Positions 59,947-64,000 of a DNA stretch of 64,000 nucleotides are shown here, piece by piece. This stretch comes from Paramesorhizobium salinisoli (GTDB lineage Bacteria > Pseudomonadota > Alphaproteobacteria > Rhizobiales > Rhizobiaceae). Where the stretch lies: the NCBI RefSeq assembly GCF_003335045.1, contig NZ_QOZG01000002.1, positions 434,001 to 498,000 on the forward strand, written 5' to 3'. The translations under genes and the position numbers were made by a program. The notes under the pieces are model-generated. The model was not told the DNA's origin. It saw only the letters and a program-made list of their open reading frames with translations, and searched no databases. The first letter of the stretch is position 1, and every line of letters starts with the position of its first letter.

Positions 59947-60155
59947 GACGGCCGTATCGGCATGAACGGAAGCTCGACATTGGCGGCGCGCAATTGCATC
60001 TGGACGATCTCGTTGAAAGACATCTCCGGATTGGCCTGCGCCAGCATGCCGATCTTCATCCAATATTCGGCTTGCGCGTTGATCGACCTGCACATGACAT
60101 CACTGGCCTTGCGCAGCTCTTCATGCAGTTCGTCGCTGATCTTCACGATGCCCAT
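59943..60155 (-). CDS. ParD-like antitoxin-family protein
   Basis: 70 aa: MGIVKISDELHEELRKAS, SRSINAQAEYWMKIGMLA-like core, NPEMSFNEIVQMQLRAANVE. The ribbon-helix-helix pattern fits the ParD-like family (PF11903 type). TGAGGTGTC precedes ATG 60155. No toxin is adjacent; instead it is coupled to map by a 4-bp overlap. Confidence 0.85.
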   Translation of the reverse strand: MGIVKISDELHEELRKASDVMCRSINAQAEYWMKIGMLAQANPEMSFNEIVQMQLRAANVELPFMPIRPS

Positions 60156-60269
60156 GACACCTCACCATTTCATAGAACTATATGGAATGTATATGATTCG
60201 TATATTTCTTCAAGGTGTCCGCTCTCAAGCGCTTCTCGCTTGACTCTTCCGCGACTCGATTCAATACTG

Positions 60270-60284
60270 GAACATATAGAGAAC
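60270..60284. promoter_or_regulatory. LexA (SOS) box upstream of imuA
   Basis: GAAC, 7 nt, GAAC: the alphaproteobacterial LexA direct repeat (GTTC-N7-GTTC on the other strand). It ends 9 bp before the imuA start, where bound LexA would block initiation. Supports DNA-damage control of imuA-imuB-dnaE2. Confidence 0.9.
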
Positions 60285-60293
60285 ATTTGCAGG

Positions 60294-61130
60294 ATGAACA
60301 TAGTGAGCACCGTCGATCTTTCGGCGTTGCGGCGCGCTGTTGCGGCCATTGATGGCAAGGATTGCGATCGGGATGGTTCACACCGCTCCGTCTTCGCAAT
60401 GGGCTTTGCCGAGGCGGATCGGGTATTCGCCGCAGGGCTGCCCCGAGGCGCGCTGCACGAGATATTCGCGGCGGAGGCTGGCGATGCGAGCGCGGCGATG
60501 GGATTCGCCTTCGCCCTTGCATTGCGTGCTTCGGATGGCGACCGGCCGGTTGTCTGGCTGGAGGAGGATATCGCGGCGCGCGAAGGCGGCGGCATCTATC
60601 CGCCGGGCCTGGCTGCCTTGGGCTTTGATCCCAAGCGGCTTCTGGTCGTGCGCTGTCCGTCGGCCAAGCACGTGCTGCGCGGCGCTTCCGATGCGCTGGA
60701 AGTCGCAGGCATCGGCGCCGTGGTGATCGCGCCATGGGGCACGCCGAGATGCCTCGATCTGACGGTTTCGCGGCGTCTGCAACTGGCTGCGCGGGAGGCG
60801 GATGTGCCAGCCTTTCTCCTGATGCAAGGCAATTCGCCCGGGGGCAGCGCCGCCCTGGCGCGCTGGCGTATCGCCGCCGCGCCCTCGCAATCAAGTGGTG
60901 CGCGGGCGCCGGGCAGGCCGGCTTTCGACGTCACCCTGCTGCGCAACCGCCACGGCGCGACAGGACATTGGATGATGGAATGGAATAATGATGAAAATAT
61001 CTTCAATCCCGTCTTTGGGCCCGTCTTTGGGCCCGTCTTCAGGCCCGCCGAGGCATTTTCTGGCGCTCTGGTTCCCGCACCTTTCCACGGATCGGCTGCG
61101 GCGCGAAAATCCGTGGCGCAGGGCCGTTGA
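60294..61130 (+). CDS. imuA: ImuA, SOS mutagenesis RecA-like protein
   Basis: 278 aa RecA/SulA-like protein of the alternative mutasome. DLSALRRAVAAIDG, AAGLPRGALHEIFAAE, and DRPVVWLEEDIAAREGGGIY are family blocks. The start at 60294 is just after the LexA box. The last 47 residues, in a different frame from imuB, include PVFGPVFGPVFRP from a DNA tandem repeat and overlap imuB by 143 bp. Confidence 0.9.
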   Translation: MNIVSTVDLSALRRAVAAIDGKDCDRDGSHRSVFAMGFAEADRVFAAGLPRGALHEIFAAEAGDASAAMGFAFALALRASDGDRPVVWLEEDIAAREGGGIYPPGLAALGFDPKRLLVVRCPSAKHVLRGASDALEVAGIGAVVIAPWGTPRCLDLTVSRRLQLAAREADVPAFLLMQGNSPGGSAALARWRIAAAPSQSSGARAPGRPAFDVTLLRNRHGATGHWMMEWNNDENIFNPVFGPVFGPVFRPAEAFSGALVPAPFHGSAAARKSVAQGR

Positions 61131-62637
61131 CGCCCCGCTGATCGTTGTCGACCGGATCGCCAATGCGCTACGGCTGACGGCGGTCGACCGAAGCGCTGCG
61201 GCTGCCGGTCTCCAGATCGGTATGGCGCTGACGGATGCGCGCGCCCTGTTCCAGAACCTGGAGGTGGCCACGGCCACGCCCGCCGAGGATGCGCGGCTAC
61301 TCGACCGGCTGGCCGACTGGTGCCATCGTTATTCGCCGCTTGTCGCCTTCGATCTGCCGCATGGCATCGTGCTGGATATCACGGGCTGCGACCATCTCTT
61401 CGGCGGGCTGGAGGCGATGCTGCGCGATGTGGTGACGCGTTTGCGCAAGAATGGCTTCGCGGTCAAGGCGGCCATATCAGGCAATGCCGCCGCCGCCCGT
61501 GCCTACGCCCGGTTTTCGCGGGGCGGTGTTCTTTCCGACGATGGCAATGACAGCATATTGCGCAGCCTGCCGCTGATCGCCCTGGAGGTCGAGGAGGCGA
61601 GCCTTGTCGAGCTGAAGCGGGCGGGTTTGCGCAGCATCGGCGACGTCGCAGCCCTCCCGCGCGCGGCACTGACGGCGCGCTTCGGCGAGGCCGTGGTTGA
61701 GCATCTCGACGCGCTTTTCGGGCGGGCCGCCAGACCTGTTTCGCCACTGCGCATCATTCCGGTTTGCATCGCGGAGCGGCGGATGGCGGAGCCGCTTATC
61801 GTCATGGAGGCAGTCGAAACGCTGCTCCGGCAATTAGGCGACGAATTGTTCATTGCGCTCGAAAAGCGCGGGGAAGGCGCGCGCGAGATAGAAGCGGCCT
61901 TCTTCCGCGTCGATGGCCTGGTGCGCCGCATCAGCGTCCAGGCCGGTCGTCCGCTTGTCGAGACCGCGCCATTCTTCCGCCTCATCCGGGAGCGGCTTTC
62001 CGCGCTCGCCGATCCGCTCGACGCCGGCTATGGTTTCGATGCGGTGCAACTGTCGGCGCTCCGCGTGGAGCGCGTCGTCCACCGGCAGACGAGCCTCGAC
62101 AGCCGGCGCGAAACAGCATCCGGCATCGATGCGCTGGTCGATCGTCTTTCGGCCCGCATGGGCCCGGCCCGTGTTCTACGCCCTCTCGCCGTCGATACGC
62201 ACATTCCCGAGCGGGCTTTCTCGATGATGCCGGCGATCCACCAGACGGCGGATGAGGCACTGGCGCGCACCCGTTTCACGCCTGATGAGTATCGCACGGG
62301 GCCGCGCCATCTGGGCGATCCCCCGGCGCGTCCCCTTCGCCTGTTCCAGCCACCGCAGCGCATCGAGGCCGTGGCGGAAGTGCCGGATGGGCCGCCGATG
62401 CAGTTCCGCTGGCGGCGCGTCCTGCATCAGGTCACGCTTGCCGAAGGACCGGAGCGGATCGCGCCGGAATGGTGGCGCGGGAACCTTGCCAGCGGGTCCG
62501 GAACCGGACCCGAGGCTTGCACGCGCGATTATTACCGCATCGAGGACAATGCCGGGCGTCGTTTCTGGATCTTCCGGGAGGGCCTCTATGGCCGCGATCA
62601 CGCGCCACAGTGGTTTCTCCATGGGCTTTTTGCGTGA
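60988..62637 (+). CDS. imuB: ImuB, Y-family-like mutasome protein
   Basis: 549 aa. The Y-family polymerase fold starts FLALWFPHLSTDRLRR, lacking the catalytic acids, as expected for the inactive adaptor that links ImuA, the beta clamp and DnaE2. DLPHGIVLDITGCDHLFGG and SAAAAGLQIGMAL follow. The conserved N-terminus begins about 20 codons after ATG 60988, and that extra stretch comes from the repeat SLGPSLGPSSGPP, so the true start may be later (TTG codons in the repeat). Confidence 0.92.
   Translation: MMKISSIPSLGPSLGPSSGPPRHFLALWFPHLSTDRLRRENPWRRAVDAPLIVVDRIANALRLTAVDRSAAAAGLQIGMALTDARALFQNLEVATATPAEDARLLDRLADWCHRYSPLVAFDLPHGIVLDITGCDHLFGGLEAMLRDVVTRLRKNGFAVKAAISGNAAAARAYARFSRGGVLSDDGNDSILRSLPLIALEVEEASLVELKRAGLRSIGDVAALPRAALTARFGEAVVEHLDALFGRAARPVSPLRIIPVCIAERRMAEPLIVMEAVETLLRQLGDELFIALEKRGEGAREIEAAFFRVDGLVRRISVQAGRPLVETAPFFRLIRERLSALADPLDAGYGFDAVQLSALRVERVVHRQTSLDSRRETASGIDALVDRLSARMGPARVLRPLAVDTHIPERAFSMMPAIHQTADEALARTRFTPDEYRTGPRHLGDPPARPLRLFQPPQRIEAVAEVPDGPPMQFRWRRVLHQVTLAEGPERIAPEWWRGNLASGSGTGPEACTRDYYRIEDNAGRRFWIFREGLYGRDHAPQWFLHGLFA
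61008..61043 (+). repeat. 12-bp tandem repeat in the imuA/imuB overlap
   Basis: Three units: CCCGTCTTTGGG twice and CCCGTCTTCAGG once. It is read in two frames: PVFG in ImuA and PSLG in ImuB. The 12-bp unit keeps both frames whatever the copy number. Confidence 0.85.
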
Positions 62638-62646
62638 GTAAAGACC

Positions 62647-64000
62647 ATGCAGGATTATTGCGAGCTCGCCGTCACCAGCAATTTCTCCTTCCTGCGCGGG
62701 GCCTCCCACCCGCATGAACTGGTGAAGGCGGCGGTAGAACTCGGCCTCGCCGGCATCGGCATCGCCGACCGCAATACGCTCGCAGGTGTCGTTCGGGCGC
62801 ATATCGCGCAACGGGACCTTAAGGAGAAAGGCTTCCCGGTCAGGCTTTTCATCGGCTGCCGCCTAGTCTTCATCGACGGCACGCCGGATCTCCTCGTCTA
62901 TCCCCGCGATAGGGCCGGTTACGGCCAGCTCTGCCGTATCCTGAGCGAGGGAAAAGAATTGGCGGGCGTGAAAGGCGAATGCCATCTGCGTTGGGAGAAC
63001 GTCCTGTTCCGGGCGAAGGCCTTCCAGATCGCCGTCCTGCCCCCCGAGGAGCCGGATGCAAGGTTTCCCGCTTTCCTGCAGGAAATAAGCCTCGCCGCGC
63101 CCGATACAGTCTGGCTTGCGCTGTCCATGCCGCGTCAGGGAGCCGATGCGCGGCGGGCGGAAGCCTTGGCTGAGCATGCGCGCGATGCCGGCCTGCCGCT
63201 TCTGGCTGTCAATGACGTTCTCTACCATGCGCCGGAGCGGCGTCCCTTGCAGGATGTCCTGACCTGCATCCGCGAGCATGTGACGATAGACGTAGCCGGG
63301 CGGAAGCTCGAAAAGAACGCCGAACGGCATATGAAACCGCCGGCCGAGATGGCGCGCCTGTTCCGCGCCTATCCCGAAGCAATCGCCGCCACGCAAGCCT
63401 TCACCTCGCCCATTACCTTTTCGCTTAAGGATATCAGCGAAGCCTATCCCGACGAGCCCGTGCCGCCGGGCAAAACCCCGCAGCAGCACCTGGAAGACCT
63501 TGCCTGGGAGGGTGCGGAAAAGCATTATGGCGCAGGCGAAATCCCGCAGAAAGTCCGTGATCTTCTCGAAAAAGAGCTGAAACTGATCGGGAAATTGAAA
63601 TATGCGCCCTATTTCCTGACCGTTCACGATATCGTTCACTTTGCTCGCGAGAAGAATATCCTGTGCCAGGGGCGCGGCTCGGCGGCCAATTCCGCCGTCT
63701 GCTATTGCCTTGGTATCACGGCAGTCGATCCGGCGCAGAGTGACCTTCTTTTTGAGCGCTTCATTTCCGCAGAGCGACGGGAGCCGCCTGATATCGATGT
63801 CGATTTTGAGCATCAGCGCCGCGAGGAGGTGATGCAATATGTCTATGAGCGTTACGGCAGGACGCGCGCGGCAATCGTCGCCACCGTCATCAGCTATCGT
63901 TCGCGCAGCGCCATCCGCGATGTCGGCAAGGCGCTGGGTCTGACCGAGGATGTGACGGCGGCGCTCGCCGGCACGGTCTGGGGCATTTCCGGCGGCGGGC
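62647..64000 (+). CDS. dnaE2: Error-prone DNA polymerase DnaE2 (ImuC), N-terminal part
   Basis: The first 451 residues of a protein of about 1080; the right edge cuts it. Starts [20 protein letters not shown], the PHP domain, then [12 protein letters not shown], and the polymerase block [18 protein letters not shown] and [19 protein letters not shown] with catalytic Asp residues. Translesion synthesis after DNA damage; shares the SOS operon with imuA-imuB, 9 bp gap. Confidence 0.96.
   Translation, partial: MQDYCELAVTSNFSFLRGASHPHELVKAAVELGLAGIGIADRNTLAGVVRAHIAQRDLKEKGFPVRLFIGCRLVFIDGTPDLLVYPRDRAGYGQLCRILSEGKELAGVKGECHLRWENVLFRAKAFQIAVLPPEEPDARFPAFLQEISLAAPDTVWLALSMPRQGADARRAEALAEHARDAGLPLLAVNDVLYHAPERRPLQDVLTCIREHVTIDVAGRKLEKNAERHMKPPAEMARLFRAYPEAIAATQAFTSPITFSLKDISEAYPDEPVPPGKTPQQHLEDLAWEGAEKHYGAGEIPQKVRDLLEKELKLIGKLKYAPYFLTVHDIVHFAREKNILCQGRGSAANSAVCYCLGITAVDPAQSDLLFERFISAERREPPDIDVDFEHQRREEVMQYVYERYGRTRAAIVATVISYRSRSAIRDVGKALGLTEDVTAALAGTVWGISGGG

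Noticed and set aside
62863-63837. Open minus-strand frame of 324 codons opposite dnaE2
   Set aside because: Shadow; the plus frame is a clear PHP and polymerase domain.

Overview
The window is a dense, high-G+C chromosomal segment of an alphaproteobacterium of the order Hyphomicrobiales (Rhizobiales), most likely near Brucellaceae/Phyllobacteriaceae. The evidence is a cyclic beta-1,2-glucan synthase (NdvB/ChvB/Cgs type), a frcBCAK-type fructose transporter with a ROK regulator, an IalB-family protein, DUF2794, an ImuA-ImuB-DnaE2 mutasome under an alphaproteobacterial LexA box, and dispersed intergenic palindromes of the kind common in this order. It looks like core chromosome: no phage, insertion sequence, CRISPR array, rRNA or tRNA was found.

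Layout. 1-2087 (-): N-terminal quarter of the cyclic glucan synthase. 2368-6327 (-): sulfate/thiosulfate ABC importer sbp-cysT-cysW-cysA. 6565-7456 (-): three small genes I cannot name (one with CxxCH, one with eight Cys, one with an N-terminal export/anchor segment) downstream of an Irr/ICE-like palindrome. 7690-9729 (-): copper delivery genes (DUF2946, a YcnI-PCuAC fusion, SCO1). 10077-12973: mrp and pgm, convergent. 13220-18543: frcR divergent from frcBCAK. 18583-26056 (+): a urease cluster ureD-ureA-DUF1272-hupE/ureJ-ureB-ureC-peroxiredoxin-ureE-ureF-ureG with an antisense secreted-protein gene between ureB and ureC.

26193-32587: small hypothetical proteins, a lytic transglycosylase lipoprotein, EamA transporter, hemolysin-III family protein, L,D-transpeptidase, a lipoprotein, DUF930 and a diguanylate cyclase. 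33030-36617: a DadA-like oxidoreductase behind a tandem glycine riboswitch, a stand-alone Lrp-type effector domain, a single-domain response regulator, and bluB behind a cobalamin riboswitch. 36671-39106: J-domain-like protein and ilvD. 39340-42445 (-): cytochrome c maturation genes ccmA-B-C-D-G, divergent from acnA (42745-45432).

45762-58945: DUF1223, DUF2794, Bax-inhibitor-1 family, a large ABC permease/ATPase pair, GDSL arylesterase, ThpR, low-molecular-weight PTPase, YkvA, IalB, RlmN, LysE exporter and ArgG. 59158-64000: methionine aminopeptidase with a ParD-like partner, then the SOS mutasome imuA-imuB-dnaE2, the last running off the right edge.

Points of note: an in-frame 102-bp palindromic element inside the hupE/ureJ gene; two riboswitches; three copies of a palindromic mosaic repeat, one splitting ccmA from ccmB; a 12-bp triplicated repeat inside a long imuA/imuB overlap; and the unnamed three-gene cluster with its iron-type operator candidate. 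All statements rest on reading the sequence; no database search was run.
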